NCBI RefSeq assembly: GCF_030296615.1
Contig: NZ_AP027732.1
Location: forward strand, 124,001 to 188,000
Length of the DNA stretch: 64,000 nt
Direction of reading: 5' to 3'
Origin: Frondihabitans sucicola
Lineage (GTDB): Bacteria; Actinomycetota; Actinomycetes; Actinomycetales; Microbacteriaceae
Of the stretch, positions 48,603-57,404 are shown in pieces. The notes beneath the pieces are model-generated. The model worked only from the letters and a program-made list of their open reading frames with translations, did no database searches and had not been told where the DNA came from. Positions within the stretch are counted from its first letter, which is position 1; each line of letters opens with the position of its first letter. Made by a program: the position numbers and the translations under genes.

Positions 48603-49788
48603 GTGCCTTCCCCCACGCCGCTGCGCATCGCGCTGGTCTGCCTCCACACCTCGCCGGCCTCCGATCCCGGCATCGGCGACGCCGGCGGCATGAACGTCGT
48701 CGTGCGCAACCAGGCGGTCGCCCTCGGAGCCCTCGGCCACACCGTCGACGTGCTGACCAGGCGGTCGTCGACCGAGCAACCGGCCGAGACCGAGCTCGGC
48801 GAGAACGTGACGCTGCGCTTCCTCGACGCAGGACCCCCTCACCTCAGGCCAAGGGCGCCCACGAAGAGTACGTCGACGACTTCCGGGCGGCGATGGAGCC
48901 CTTCGGGCCCTACGACATCGTGCACTCGCACCACTGGTTCTCCGGGATGGCGGCGCTGCCCTTCGCGCGGGAGCGCGGCCTTCCGCACCTGCAGAGCTTC
49001 CACTCGATCGCCGCCGACCACAGCACGCCGCTGTCGGACGGCGAGCGGCCGGAGTCGCCCGGGCGCCTGGCCGGCGAAGCGTGGCTCGCTCGAGAATCCG
49101 ACGCCGTCATCGCCATCAGCGCGGCCGAAGCCGAGACCGTCGTGCAGCGCCTCGGCGGTGACGCCGAGCGCGTCCGCGTCGTCTCGCCCGGCGTCGACTC
49201 GGTGATGTTCCACCCGCGGCCCCGCGCGGCGTCCCCTTCGTGGTCGTCGCCGGGCGTCTCGATCCCCTCAAGGGCTTCGACCTCGCCATCGAAGCCGTCG
49301 CCGCGCTCCCCGCCGACCGTCGCCCGACCCTGGTCGTCGCCGGCGAGGAGTCGGTCGACTACCGCGACTACCCCGCCGAGCTGCAGGCGCTCGCGACGAG
49401 CCGAGGCATCGGCGGCGGCGTCCGATTCGTCGGCCCGCAGTCGCGCGCCGACCTGGCGGAGCTGCTCGGGTCGGCCTCCGTCGTCGCGGTGCCCTCGCAC
49501 TCCGAGACCTACGGGCTCGTCGCGCTCGAAGCCGCAGCGAGCGGCACCCCGGTCGTCGCGGCTGCCGCGGGCGGTCTGCGCGAGGCCGTGGTCGACGGGG
49601 TGACCGGGATCGTGCTGAGGTCGCGTGACCCCCTGGTCTGGGCGGATGCGATCGGCAGGATCCTGCAGGATCCTGCCCTCGCCGCGTCGCTCTCGACCAC
49701 CGCCAGGGTCCGGGCCACCGGGCTGAGCTGGGCGCACTCCGCCGACGCCCTGGTGGCGGTCTATCGCTCGCAACTCGCCGTCCACTAG
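48603..49788 (+). CDS. Family 4 glycosyltransferase (MshA-like), two frameshifts
   Basis: GT-B retaining transferase. The N-terminal donor/acceptor domain reads RIALVCLHTSPASDPGIGDA, then GGMNVVVRNQAVALGALGHT, which is typical of MshA and sucrose-phosphate-synthase-like GT4 enzymes. After one missing base in the C5 run 48834-48838 it continues AHEEYVDDFRAAMEPFGPYD, IVHSHHWFSG; after another, most simply in the C4 run 49220-49223, FVVVAGRLDPLKGFDLAIEA, VVAVPSHSETYGLVALEAAA. The E-x7-E motif is in SETYGLVALEA. Restored about 395 residues. May make mycothiol precursor or another UDP-sugar product; MshA identity is not certain. Confidence 0.85.
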
Positions 49789-49798
49789 GTTCTTCCGC

Positions 49799-50344
49799 AT
49801 GAGCAAGGTCATCGCGGTCGAATACCTCACACTCGACGGCGTCTTCGAGGAGCCGGGCTGGTCGGGCCCGTACTTCGGAGACGAGCTGGGGTCGTTCCAG
49901 AACGACAACCTGATGGAGGCCGATGCGCTCCTGCTCGGCCGCATCACCTACGAGGGCTTCTCGCAGGCGTGGCCCGCCATGGAAGAGGCAACCGGTGAGT
50001 TCGGCGTCAAGATGAACTCGATGCCGAAGTGGGTCGCGACCTCGACGCCGGACGCTCTCGAGTGGAACGCGACGGCCCTCGCGGGTACCGCGGTCGACGC
50101 CGTCGCCGCGCTGAAGGCCGACGACGCCACCGGCACGTTGCTCGTCAACGGCAGCGCGGACCTCGTCAACGCTCTCAGCGCGGCGGGCCTGATCGACGAA
50201 TACCGCTTCATGGTCTTCCCGGTGGTGGTCGGCTCGGGCAAGAAGCTCTGGGCCGAGGGCACGACCGCGGCTCTCGAGCTCGTGAAGTCGCAGATCACCT
50301 CGACGGGCGTCGCGGTGCTGACGTACGTTCCCGCCGCGTCGTAG
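49799..50344 (+). CDS. Dihydrofolate reductase/RibD-C family protein
   Basis: A 181-residue protein: MSKVIAVEYLTLDGVFEEPG at the start, DALLLGRITYEGFSQAWPAM in the middle and LLVNGSADLVNALSAAGLID with FPVVVGSGKKLWAEG late, the standard signatures of the RibD C-terminal/DHFR-like family (PF01872). These are NADPH-dependent reductases of pteridine or riboflavin-like substrates, mostly uncharacterised. ATG 49799 begins ten bases after the glycosyltransferase stop. Convergent with cls. Confidence 0.92.
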   Translation: MSKVIAVEYLTLDGVFEEPGWSGPYFGDELGSFQNDNLMEADALLLGRITYEGFSQAWPAMEEATGEFGVKMNSMPKWVATSTPDALEWNATALAGTAVDAVAALKADDATGTLLVNGSADLVNALSAAGLIDEYRFMVFPVVVGSGKKLWAEGTTAALELVKSQITSTGVAVLTYVPAAS

Positions 50345-50352
50345 GCGGCGGC

Positions 50353-50416
50353 GCTACTGCACGGCGGCGTTATTGCACGACGGCGCTACTGCACGACGGC
50401 GCTACTGCACGGCGGC
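50353..50416. repeat. Four tandem copies of a 16-bp unit at the cls 3' end
   Basis: Units GCTACTGCACGRCGGC at 50353, 50369, 50385 and 50401. The copy at 50401-50416 contains the last codons and stop of cls (complement of GTGCAGTAG); the other three are beyond the stop. The array looks like tandem duplication of the gene's terminal 16 bases. Confidence 0.85.
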
Positions 50417-51865
50417 GGTCAGCCGCATGACGTTGTCGAGAGCGCGCGCGAGCAGCGGCCGGTCGAGCCATTCGACGAGGCTCAGCTCGCGTGACTTCGA
50501 GCGGTAGTCGTCTTCGATCGCGCGGAGCCTGTCGACGAACCGTCGCCCGCGGATCATGACCGACACCTCGAAGTCGAGGCTGAACGAGCGCATGTCCATG
50601 TTGGACGACCCGACGACGGCGACATCGGAGTCGACCGTGAAGTGCTTGGCGTGCAGCACGATGGGCTTCTCGTAGAGGAAGATCCGGACCCCGGCCCGCA
50701 GCAGTGTCTCGTAGTAGGAGCGCTGCGCGTGGTACACCATGAACTGGTCGCCGATCTCGCAGGCGAACAGTTGCACCTCGACGCCGCGCTGAGCGGCGGT
50801 CGTGATCGCGTAGAGCATCGAGTCGTCGGGCACGAAGTACGGGCTGACGATGATCAGCTTCTCTTGAGCGCCGTAGACCAGGGCGTTGAACAGGCGCAGA
50901 TTGTTCTCGCCTTCGAACCCCGGACCGGACGGCACGATCTGACAGTCGAGCGTGTCGGGGTCTTCGACGTTGTGAATCGGGTCGGCCTCGCGCTGGAGGA
51001 GTTCGTCGGTCTCGGCGAACCAGTCGGTGATGAAGATCGCGTTGACACCGGCGACGACCGGCCCCTCGAGACGAAGCATCAGGTCTTTCCAGCGCAGGTG
51101 GCGTCGCTTGTTGCCGGACTTGTTGTAGTCGGGATCGACGAGGTTCTGCGACCCCATGAAGCCCACCGTGCCGTCGACGACGACGACCTTGCGGTGGTTG
51201 CGGAGGTCGGGGCGGCGGCGAAGCACCGTGTTGGGGCGAACCGGGAGCATCGCCCGGAACGGGATCCCCGTCTTCTTCAGCCAGGCGATCGTCTTCTTGC
51301 CGGCCGGGTTGCGGAGCGTGGTCCAGTCGTCGTACAGCACGCGGACCGTCACCCCGCGCTTGTGCGCGTCGTGAAGCGCCTCGCAGAACTCGATGGTCGC
51401 TTTGTCGTACGCGAACAGGTAGAACTCGACGTGGATGTACCGCTCGGCCTTCTTGAGCGCGGCGGTCATGGCCCGCATCGTCTCGGCGAAGTCGTCGTAG
51501 AGGACCGCGTCGTTGCCACCGACGAGGGGCATGGCGCCCAGCTTGCGGTTGAGGTCGACGACGGACCCGAACCAGCGCGGCCAACTCTCCTCCTTCGTGA
51601 CGAGGTCGAGGCCCGAGGTCGTCTGCAGGATGAAGTCGTTGATCTCGGTCTGCTTCTCGCGACGCCCCCGCGGCAGGCGCGTCGAGCCGAAGAGGTTGAG
51701 CGCCATGGTGCCCGGGATCGGCGCCGCGAAGATCGCGAGCAGCCAGGCCAGCGCGGTGGTCGGGCGCCGGTTGCGGGGCACCGCGATGACACCGCCGAAT
51801 CGGAGGAAGAAGTTGACGACCGTCACGACGGCGGCAGCGCCCTTCGTCAGCGATTTCCAGTTCAT
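50402..51865 (-). CDS. cls: Cardiolipin synthase (PLD superfamily)
   Basis: A 487-residue membrane phospholipase-D-type transferase. Two N-terminal hydrophobic segments (VVTVVNFFLRFGGVIAV and ALAWLLAIFAAPIPGTMALN) are followed by two HKD motifs: NHRKVVVVDGTVGFMGSQN and HAKHFTVDSDVAVVGSSNMD. Architecture and length match bacterial ClsA. ATG 51865. Joins phosphatidylglycerol molecules into cardiolipin at the membrane. Intact and monocistronic; its 3' end is a 16-bp tandem repeat. Confidence 0.92.
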   Translation of the reverse strand: MNWKSLTKGAAAVVTVVNFFLRFGGVIAVPRNRRPTTALAWLLAIFAAPIPGTMALNLFGSTRLPRGRREKQTEINDFILQTTSGLDLVTKEESWPRWFGSVVDLNRKLGAMPLVGGNDAVLYDDFAETMRAMTAALKKAERYIHVEFYLFAYDKATIEFCEALHDAHKRGVTVRVLYDDWTTLRNPAGKKTIAWLKKTGIPFRAMLPVRPNTVLRRRPDLRNHRKVVVVDGTVGFMGSQNLVDPDYNKSGNKRRHLRWKDLMLRLEGPVVAGVNAIFITDWFAETDELLQREADPIHNVEDPDTLDCQIVPSGPGFEGENNLRLFNALVYGAQEKLIIVSPYFVPDDSMLYAITTAAQRGVEVQLFACEIGDQFMVYHAQRSYYETLLRAGVRIFLYEKPIVLHAKHFTVDSDVAVVGSSNMDMRSFSLDFEVSVMIRGRRFVDRLRAIEDDYRSKSRELSLVEWLDRPLLARALDNVMRLTAAVQ

Positions 51866-51965
51866 GCTGTGAGGCTAGCGCTCTCCACCGACGCCCGGCG
51901 TGGGCGCGCCCGACGCGGACGGGCGCCGACCGACTCAGGCGCCGAGCGACCGGGCGCCGAGCGGC

Positions 51966-52460
51966 TCAGGCGCGTGCCGGGTTCGCCGCGCGTGTGCCGC
52001 CGCGATCGAAGCGCTGCCCGGCCGGCTTCGACGAGATGAGGGGCAGGATCACGAAGACGACCAGCTCACCGAGGAACGGCACGATGGCGATCAGGATCAG
52101 CAGCGCGCTGAGATTCGCATCGTGCAGACGCCGCGAGGTCAGTGCGAGCGTCGGAACGATCGTCGCGAGGAACCAGACACCCGAGATGATCCCGGCCACT
52201 CCGGTGTAGTTCGCCTGGAACGAGGCCATGCCGCCCGACGTGCTGGTCGACGCGTGCCCACCACCGGTCGCGCTGGCGATGATCTGGATGACGACCGACA
52301 CGATCACGGCCACCAGGGCCCACCACCAGTACTCGCTTCGACTCGCGCGGCCGGAGAAGGTCGCGTACTTGCGCCAGAAACGGCGGAACGCGACGGGAAG
52401 GCTGGCACCGTAGGCGGGCTGGTCGACAGCGACTTCGGTGTTCTGGGAAGTACTGGACAT
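51966..52460 (-). CDS. DUF805 membrane protein
   Basis: A 164-residue protein with a soluble N-terminus and four hydrophobic segments. The pattern WRKYATFSGRASRSEYWWW, the LTSRRLHDANLSALLIL loop and PFLGELVVFVILPLISSKPA are the DUF805 (YhaH-like) signature. ATG 52460 follows AAGGAG. Function of the family is unknown. Stands alone between cls and a kinase-like gene. Confidence 0.92.
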   Translation of the reverse strand: MSSTSQNTEVAVDQPAYGASLPVAFRRFWRKYATFSGRASRSEYWWWALVAVIVSVVIQIIASATGGGHASTSTSGGMASFQANYTGVAGIISGVWFLATIVPTLALTSRRLHDANLSALLILIAIVPFLGELVVFVILPLISSKPAGQRFDRGGTRAANPARA

Positions 52461-52583
52461 GGTCGGACTCCTTCGCTGAAAACCTCTGCCTACTCGCCGC
52501 CCCGCCACTCCGTCCGCGCGCAGGGTCGCCCTCGCCTGGCGATTCACCCGCGGGCTACCGGCGGGCGTGCCCCGTGACGCCCG

Positions 52584-53096
52584 TCACGCCCAGCCCGCGA
52601 CGGGCGCGACGGCGGCGGCGACGGACGCGGCGTCGAGGTGCGTCGTGTCGAGCACCACGTCGTCGAGCGCCGCCCTCTCGAGGATGGCTGCCAGCTCGGC
52701 CGCCCGCTCCACGTGCCAGGCGAGCCCCGACGCGTCGTCGACGTGGCGCGCCTCGAGTCGACGGCGCACCGTCGCCGCGTCGGCCGTCAGCCGGACCGCG
52801 AGAAGCGACGCCGGGCCGAGGGCATCGCGGTACTCCTCGAGCGCAGCCGCGTCTTCGACGACTCCCGCGAGAACGAAGCGCCGAGCCCCGGCCGACCGGT
52901 AGTTCGCCACCAGCGACCGCAGGTTCTGAACGGCCACGCGGTGGGTGAACGGATCATCCGTGGGCGTCGGCCAGAGACGCCGGATCTCGTCCACATCGAT
53001 GAGAGCGGTGGGTACGACCGCCGCTCGGGCGAGCTCATACGCGGCGGCGCTCTTGCCGACGCCGACCGGCCCGTTCAGCAGCAGCGCGTCGACCAT
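52584..53096 (-). CDS. P-loop (AAA/shikimate-kinase-like) small ATPase
   Basis: A 170-residue protein starting VDALLLNGPVGVGKSAAAYE with Walker A GPVGVGKS, then a lid-like RLTADAATVRRRLEARH and a late DVVLDTTHLDAASVAAAVAP. The size and layout resemble small nucleotide or antibiotic kinases (AAA_33/shikimate-kinase group). ATG 53096 is chosen since it starts the phosphate-binding strand; 17 upstream codons are open but unsupported. Substrate unknown. Confidence 0.82.
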   Translation of the reverse strand: MVDALLLNGPVGVGKSAAAYELARAAVVPTALIDVDEIRRLWPTPTDDPFTHRVAVQNLRSLVANYRSAGARRFVLAGVVEDAAALEEYRDALGPASLLAVRLTADAATVRRRLEARHVDDASGLAWHVERAAELAAILERAALDDVVLDTTHLDAASVAAAVAPVAGWA

Positions 53097-53172
53097 CCCG
53101 CCATCCTGCCGCACAGCCGCTGATCCTGCCCCGCGGACGGGCCCCACAACGCGAGAGCCGTGACAGGCCCGG

Positions 53173-54842
53173 CTAGAGCTCGGAGACGACGCCCGCCTCG
53201 ACCCGCCAGTGCCGGTCGGTGCGAACGGCCTCGAGCATGCGACGGTCGTGGGTGACGAGCAGCAGGGTGCCGTCGTACGTCTCGAGCGCCTGTTCCAACT
53301 GCTCGATGGCTACCAGGTCGAGGTGGTTGGTCGGTTCGTCGAGGACGAGCACGTTGACGCCGCGGGCCTGGAGCAGCGCGAGGCCGGCGCGGGTGCGCTC
53401 CCCGGCGACAGGTCGCCCACGGCGCGGGCCACGTGGTCGGCCTTGAGCCCGAACTTCGCCAGAAGCGTGCGGACCTCCGCCTGCGTGAGAGACGGCACAA
53501 GTGTTTCGAAGACGTCGGCGAGCGCCCGGGGACCGCTGAAGAGTCCGCGAGCCTGGTCGATCTCGCCGACGGCTACCGACGCGCCGAGGGACGCCGTGCC
53601 CGTGGTCGGCGCCTGCTGGCCGAGAAGGGCCCGGAGCAGGGTCGATTTGCCGGCACCGTTGGGGCCCGTGATCGAGATGCGCTCGCCCCCGTTCACCTGG
53701 AGCGACAGCGGACCGAGTGTGAACGACCCCTGCGCGAAGGTGGCGTCGGCCAGGGTGGCCACCACCGCGGAGGAGCGCGGCGCCGAGCCGATCGAGAACT
53801 CGAGCTGCCACTCCTTGCGGGGCTCGTCGACCTCGTCGAGCCGGGCGATCCTGCTCTCCATCTGGCGGACTTTCTGCGCCTGCTTCTCGCTCGACTCCGC
53901 CGCCGCCTTCCTCCGGATCTTGTCGTTGTCGGGGCTCTTCTTCATGGCGTTGCGGACGCCCTGGCTCGACCACTCGCGCTGCGTGCGGGCGCGCCCGACG
54001 AGGTCGGCCTTGGTCGCCGCGAAGTCGTCGTACGCGTCGCGCTTCTGCTGGCGATCGATCTCGCGCTCTTCGAGGTACGAGTCGTAGCCGCCGCCGAAGA
54101 CGCGGTTCGACGACTGGGCCAGGTCGAGCTCCAGCACGCGCGTGACGGAGCGTGCCAGGAACTCGCGATCGTGGCTGACGAGGACGACTCCGCCACGAAG
54201 GCCGCGGACGAACTCCTCCAGGCGGGCGAGACCGTCGAGGTCGAGGTCGTTCGTGGGTTCGTCGAGGAGGACGATGTCGAAGCGCGACAGCAGCAGGGCT
54301 GCGAGCCCGACGCGAGCCGCCTGGCCGCCCGAGAGCGACGTCATCAACGAGTCGGCGGTGAGCCCGGCACCGTCGCCGGTCGCGGCGAGCGTCAACCCGA
54401 GGTCGGCCAGGACCTGCGGCAGCCGCTCGTCGAGGTCGGCCGCGCCGGACGCCAGCCACCGGTCGAGCGCCGCGGAGTAGACGTCGGCCGCGTCGGCGGG
54501 AGCCTCGGCGTCACCGAGCGCGGCGGCCGCGGAGTCCAGCTCGAGCGAGGCCGTCGCGCAGCCCGTCCGGCGCCCGATGTAGGCGCTGACGGTCTCGCCG
54601 GGCACCCGCTCGTGCTCCTGGGGCAGCCAGCCGACGAAGGCGTCGGCCGGGGCGAGCGAGACGGTGCCGGCCAGGGGCTCGTCGATCCCGGCGAGGAGGC
54701 GGAGGAGGGTCGATTTGCCGGCGCCGTTGACCCCCACGACTCCGACGACGTCGCCGGGGGCGACGGTCAGATCGAGGTCGTCGAACAGGGTCCGGGCGGC
54801 GTAGCCACCGGCGAGGCCCTTGGCCACGAGGGTTGCGGTCAT
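53173..54842 (-). CDS. ABC-F family ATPase, one frameshift near the 3' end
   Basis: Soluble protein with two ATPase domains and no membrane segments, as in ribosome-associated ABC-F proteins. Domain 1: GVVGVNGAGKSTLLRLLAGI and SLSGGQAARVGLAALLLSRF, DIVLLDEPTNDLDLDGL; a linker with coiled helices (REIDRQQKRDAYDDFAATKA) follows; domain 2: SITGPNGAGKSTLLRALLGQ. The frame breaks at LSPG because one base is missing from the C4 run 53400-53403; restored it reads ERTRAGLALLQARGVNVLVL, DEPTNHLDL and LLVTHDRRMLEAV. Restored about 557 residues. May protect ribosomes from antibiotics or act as a translation factor. Confidence 0.9.
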
Positions 54843-54905
54843 ACCCCCATGGTCTCATTCGTCGGGGTGGAGCGCGGGCGGGTCGTCGACCGCCGCCTGA
54901 TTCCG

Positions 54906-55556
54906 CTAGCGCCGGACGTGCAGCGGGATGCCGGCCGCGACGTCGCGCGAGTCGGCCTCGGGGTCGCGCCCCACGCCGAGGATCGGCTCGATCACGCTGT
55001 CGATCACGCGCGCCACGAACGCCTCGTCGAGGGGCAGTTCGCGCTGGGCCGCGTGCTCGACGGCCAGAGAGTGCACGGCGCGCGTGACGAAGGCCGCGTC
55101 GTAGCGGACGGGTTCGGCATCGCCCCGCGCCACGGCACGGCGGACCACGACGGTCAGCGACCGCGTGCGCTCGGCGTGCGTGGCGCCGTCGAAGGCTCGC
55201 CAGATGTCGGGGTCGCGGGAGATGGCGGCGATGACGTGACGGAACTCTGCCGGCGGGTAGCCGATCGGACTCACCCAGGAGCGCACGAGGGCTTCGAGAT
55301 CGGTGCGGAGCGCCCCCGTGTTCGGGATGGTGATGTCGATGTCGAAAGCGGCGACGGCATCGCGCACCAGCGACCGCTTGTCGTCCCAGCGGCGGAAGAG
55401 CGTGGCCTTGCTGGCCCCTGCTCGCTCGGCCACGCGGTTCATGGTGAGCGCGTCGATCCCGATCTCGGCGATCAGCTCTTGCGTGACCCGCAGAAGTCGC
55501 TCTTCGACGAAGGGGTCGCGGGGCCGACCGACCTTGCGCGCGCCTCCGGATTCCAC
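54906..55556 (-). CDS. TetR-family transcriptional regulator
   Basis: A 216-residue regulator: RKVGRPRDPFVEERLLRVTQ, then the helix-turn-helix LTMNRVAERAGASKATLFRR, then the helical ligand domain. GTG 55556 is the most plausible start because the frame upstream is antisense-like filler. The downstream ABC-F gene begins 64 bases farther left in the same direction, so the two may form an inducible resistance unit. Ligand unknown. Confidence 0.88.
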   Translation of the reverse strand: MESGGARKVGRPRDPFVEERLLRVTQELIAEIGIDALTMNRVAERAGASKATLFRRWDDKRSLVRDAVAAFDIDITIPNTGALRTDLEALVRSWVSPIGYPPAEFRHVIAAISRDPDIWRAFDGATHAERTRSLTVVVRRAVARGDAEPVRYDAAFVTRAVHSLAVEHAAQRELPLDEAFVARVIDSVIEPILGVGRDPEADSRDVAAGIPLHVRR

Positions 55557-55671
55557 GTTCGTCAGCCTAGTCGGCGGGATCCTGCGCCCTCGGGGCTCGT
55601 CCCCTCCGCCCTTCGACCCCCAGACAACGCGAAGCGGAGACCGACCCAATGGGGCCCCGGCCGAGCGCGAG

Positions 55672-56250
55672 TCACCGCATCCGCGAGGCACGCGCTCGAA
55701 ATCGAAACGACCGGCAGGATCCAGCGCCCGAGCGGTCCCGGCGATCCTCTGGGGCGAGGCGCGCCGGGTACGCATCCCCCACCGCGGACGCTCGCTCGCG
55801 GAACGACACCGCCGCGCGCCCGAGACCCACGACCGCGACCACGACCACGGAGTCGACGCCCGGGAGCGCCCTTTCGACGGCGGCTCGCCGATCGGGCCCC
55901 TCCGCCAGCCCGACGGCGTGCACCGGGACCGGCCCGGGCAGACTCGTCATCGCCCCGTCGCGCAGGGCGACGTCGGTCTGGACCTGCCGCAGCTCGATCA
56001 CGGCGGGGCCGTCGGGTCGTCCGACCCGGGCGGACCGCAGGACGTCCGCGACCGGATCGGCAGCCGCGGCGTTCTGCCAGTGCCCGGTGCCACGGAAGGG
56101 CACGACGAAGGAGGGTCGAGGTGGATGGTCGCCAGACGGCCCGCGCCGATCGGCGAGGAGCCACCCGCCCCTCCTCGCCGGCGTCAAGTGGGCCGAATTG
56201 CCCGCCCATGTCGCCGCGAGCGGACATTTCGGCCCACTCGACGCGCCCAC
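55672..56250 (-). CDS. Hypothetical protein, doubtful ends
   Basis: Not recognised. The middle of this frame (PPRPSFVVPFRGTGHWQNAA, then VIELRQVQTDVALRDGAMTS and SVVVVAVVGLGRAAVSFRER) has protein-like alternation and strongly G/C third positions, so I think it is coding. The N-terminal 40 codons cross an inverted repeat and are unconvincing; the arginine-rich end may come from a missing base. Nearest neighbour is the TetR gene on the same strand. No domain assigned. Confidence 0.45.
   Translation of the reverse strand: MGASSGPKCPLAATWAGNSAHLTPARRGGWLLADRRGPSGDHPPRPSFVVPFRGTGHWQNAAAADPVADVLRSARVGRPDGPAVIELRQVQTDVALRDGAMTSLPGPVPVHAVGLAEGPDRRAAVERALPGVDSVVVVAVVGLGRAAVSFRERASAVGDAYPARLAPEDRRDRSGAGSCRSFRFRARASRMR
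56187..56238. repeat. 52-bp inverted repeat
   Basis: AGTGGGCCGAA (56187-56197) and TTCGGCCCACT (56228-56238) are exact inverted copies; inside them ATGTC and GACAT (56208-56226) form a second nested pair. It could be an operator, a cruciform or part of a mobile repeat; it lies 100 bases before palindrome copy 3. Confidence 0.7.
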
Positions 56251-56338
56251 GAGAGGTGCACGACGGTCGTCCCCAACAGGCGCTGCGCCTGCGCCGCGCC
56301 CGCCGGCCTACCCGCCTGCCGACTCCGCCCGCCCTCCT

Positions 56339-56423
56339 CCCGAAATCGAAGGGGATTCTTCCGACCCGAGCTCCTTCATGCGGCAGAACGGGGTGTCAGC
56401 CGAAAATCCCCTTCGATTTCCGA
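56339..56423 (+). repeat. 85-bp palindromic element, copy 3
   Basis: Left arm 56339-56361, centre 56362-56400, right arm 56401-56423, the same 23-39-23 layout as the copies at 36097 and 45787. The right arm is nearly identical (CGAAAATCCCCTTCGATTTC) except for its last three bases. The centre holds CATGCGGCAGAACGG, which combines features of copies 1 and 2. Confidence 0.85.
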
Positions 56424-56811
56424 CAGAGGTAAGGCAGGGGTAAGGCCGGGGTATGGCGGGGGCGGGCGGCGGCAGGCAGGCAGGCAGCAGGCAGCAGGCA
56501 GCAGGCAGCAGGGACTAGCCGAGCAGGTCGTACTGCTCGACGGCGGCGTCACGACCCGGGCCCACGCCGGTCGCCGAGATGCCGGCCCGCGCTCGAGGCC
56601 GACGCCGAGCGGACGACTGCCGGTGTGGGCGGGCAGGAGTAGGCGTGGGCGCGCAGGAGTAGGCGTGGGCGCGCAGGAGTAGGCGGGCAGGAGTGTGCAG
56701 GCGGGCGTGGGCGGGCAGGTGTGGGCGGGCAGGAGTGTGCAGGCGGGCGTAGGCGGGCAGGCGCAAGCGCGCAGGAGCAAGCAGACAGGAGCAGGCGCGG
56801 GCGGGTCTGCG
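56424..56811. repeat. Low-complexity minisatellite region
   Basis: From 56470 to 56513 there is a seven-base microsatellite (GCAGGCA units). After about 100 ordinary bases, 56624-56811 is a degenerate minisatellite of 19-20-base units such as GCAGGAGTAGGCGTGGGCGC, with variants GCAGGAGTGTGCAGGCGGGC. Minus-strand frames through it are open but give only Pro/Ala/Thr/Cys filler, so I call no gene. It abuts the stop of the next gene. Confidence 0.75.
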
Positions 56812-57180
56812 TCAGCGCGCGGGCGTCAACGCTCGCCCGGTCGGCACGTCGAGGACGATGCACGACGCGTAGTCGATGCCGACGTTGAAGTCGTCGACCC
56901 CGACGACGATGCGCGCGGGAGTCACTTCCGCGATCCGCACCCGGGTCGGCTCGATCCCAGCGCGGTGCAGGATCCAGGGCTCCGCCAGCAGCGACAGCCC
57001 CACGGCGTCGAGAGCGGCTCGAGCGTCGTCGAGCTCGACCGCGTCGGCCATCGCGTACCCGAACACGGTCATCGGGACGAACAGTTCGACGGTCTCATCC
57101 GGGGTCGACGAGGGCGCGAGGTACCCGATCACTTCGCCGTCGTCTTCGCGGTGGTGCGGCAGCCAGGTCGCAGGAATCAT
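56812..57180 (-). CDS. Hypothetical protein (about 122 residues)
   Basis: Starts MIPATWLPHHREDDGEVIGY, continues VELFVPMTVFGYAMADAVEL, LSLLAEPWILHRAGIEPTRV and ends DVPTGRALTPAR. Compact alpha/beta pattern with good codon bias; no domain that I recognise. ATG 57180 is chosen because the upstream frame runs through the 18-bp repeats and is filler. No clear ribosome site. Flanked on its 3' side by the minisatellite and on its 5' side by a large inverted repeat. Confidence 0.7.
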   Translation of the reverse strand: MIPATWLPHHREDDGEVIGYLAPSSTPDETVELFVPMTVFGYAMADAVELDDARAALDAVGLSLLAEPWILHRAGIEPTRVRIAEVTPARIVVGVDDFNVGIDYASCIVLDVPTGRALTPAR

Positions 57181-57275
57181 GCGACCACGGTAGCGGCCGC
57201 CGCGAGATCGCCCGTTCTGTCGCATCTCCTTACCCGACCCGACAGAATCAGCGATCTCGCCGCCGTCGTCGCCCG

Positions 57276-57394
57276 CGCGCGCCAACGGCCCGGCCACCCG
57301 AGGCGGCCCGGCCACCCGAAGCGGCCCGGCCACCCGAGGCGGCCGGGCCACCCAGCGGCCCGGCCACCCGAGGCGGCCGGGCCGTTGGCGCGCG
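57276..57394. repeat. 119-bp inverted repeat enclosing 18-bp tandem repeats
   Basis: Perfect 20-base arms CGCGCGCCAACGGCCCGGCC (57276-57295) and its inverse (57375-57394) enclose six units of about 18 bases, CGGCCCGGCCACCCGAGG-like, starting 57286, 57304, 57322, 57340, 57356 and 57374 steps. It begins 11 bases beyond the stop of the nuclease gene (minus strand) and probably ends its transcript. Confidence 0.85.
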
Positions 57395-57404
57395 GCGAAG
57401 CCGT

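Noticed and set aside
53433-56432. A 999-codon open frame on the plus strand
   Set aside because: It is antisense to the ABC-F and TetR genes; its translation is Arg/Gly/Glu/Ala filler as expected from the complement of GC-rich coding DNA, with no domain motifs.
56376-56863. Cys/Pro/Thr-rich minus-strand open frames
   Set aside because: They are translations of a 19-20-bp minisatellite and show repeated low-complexity units only.
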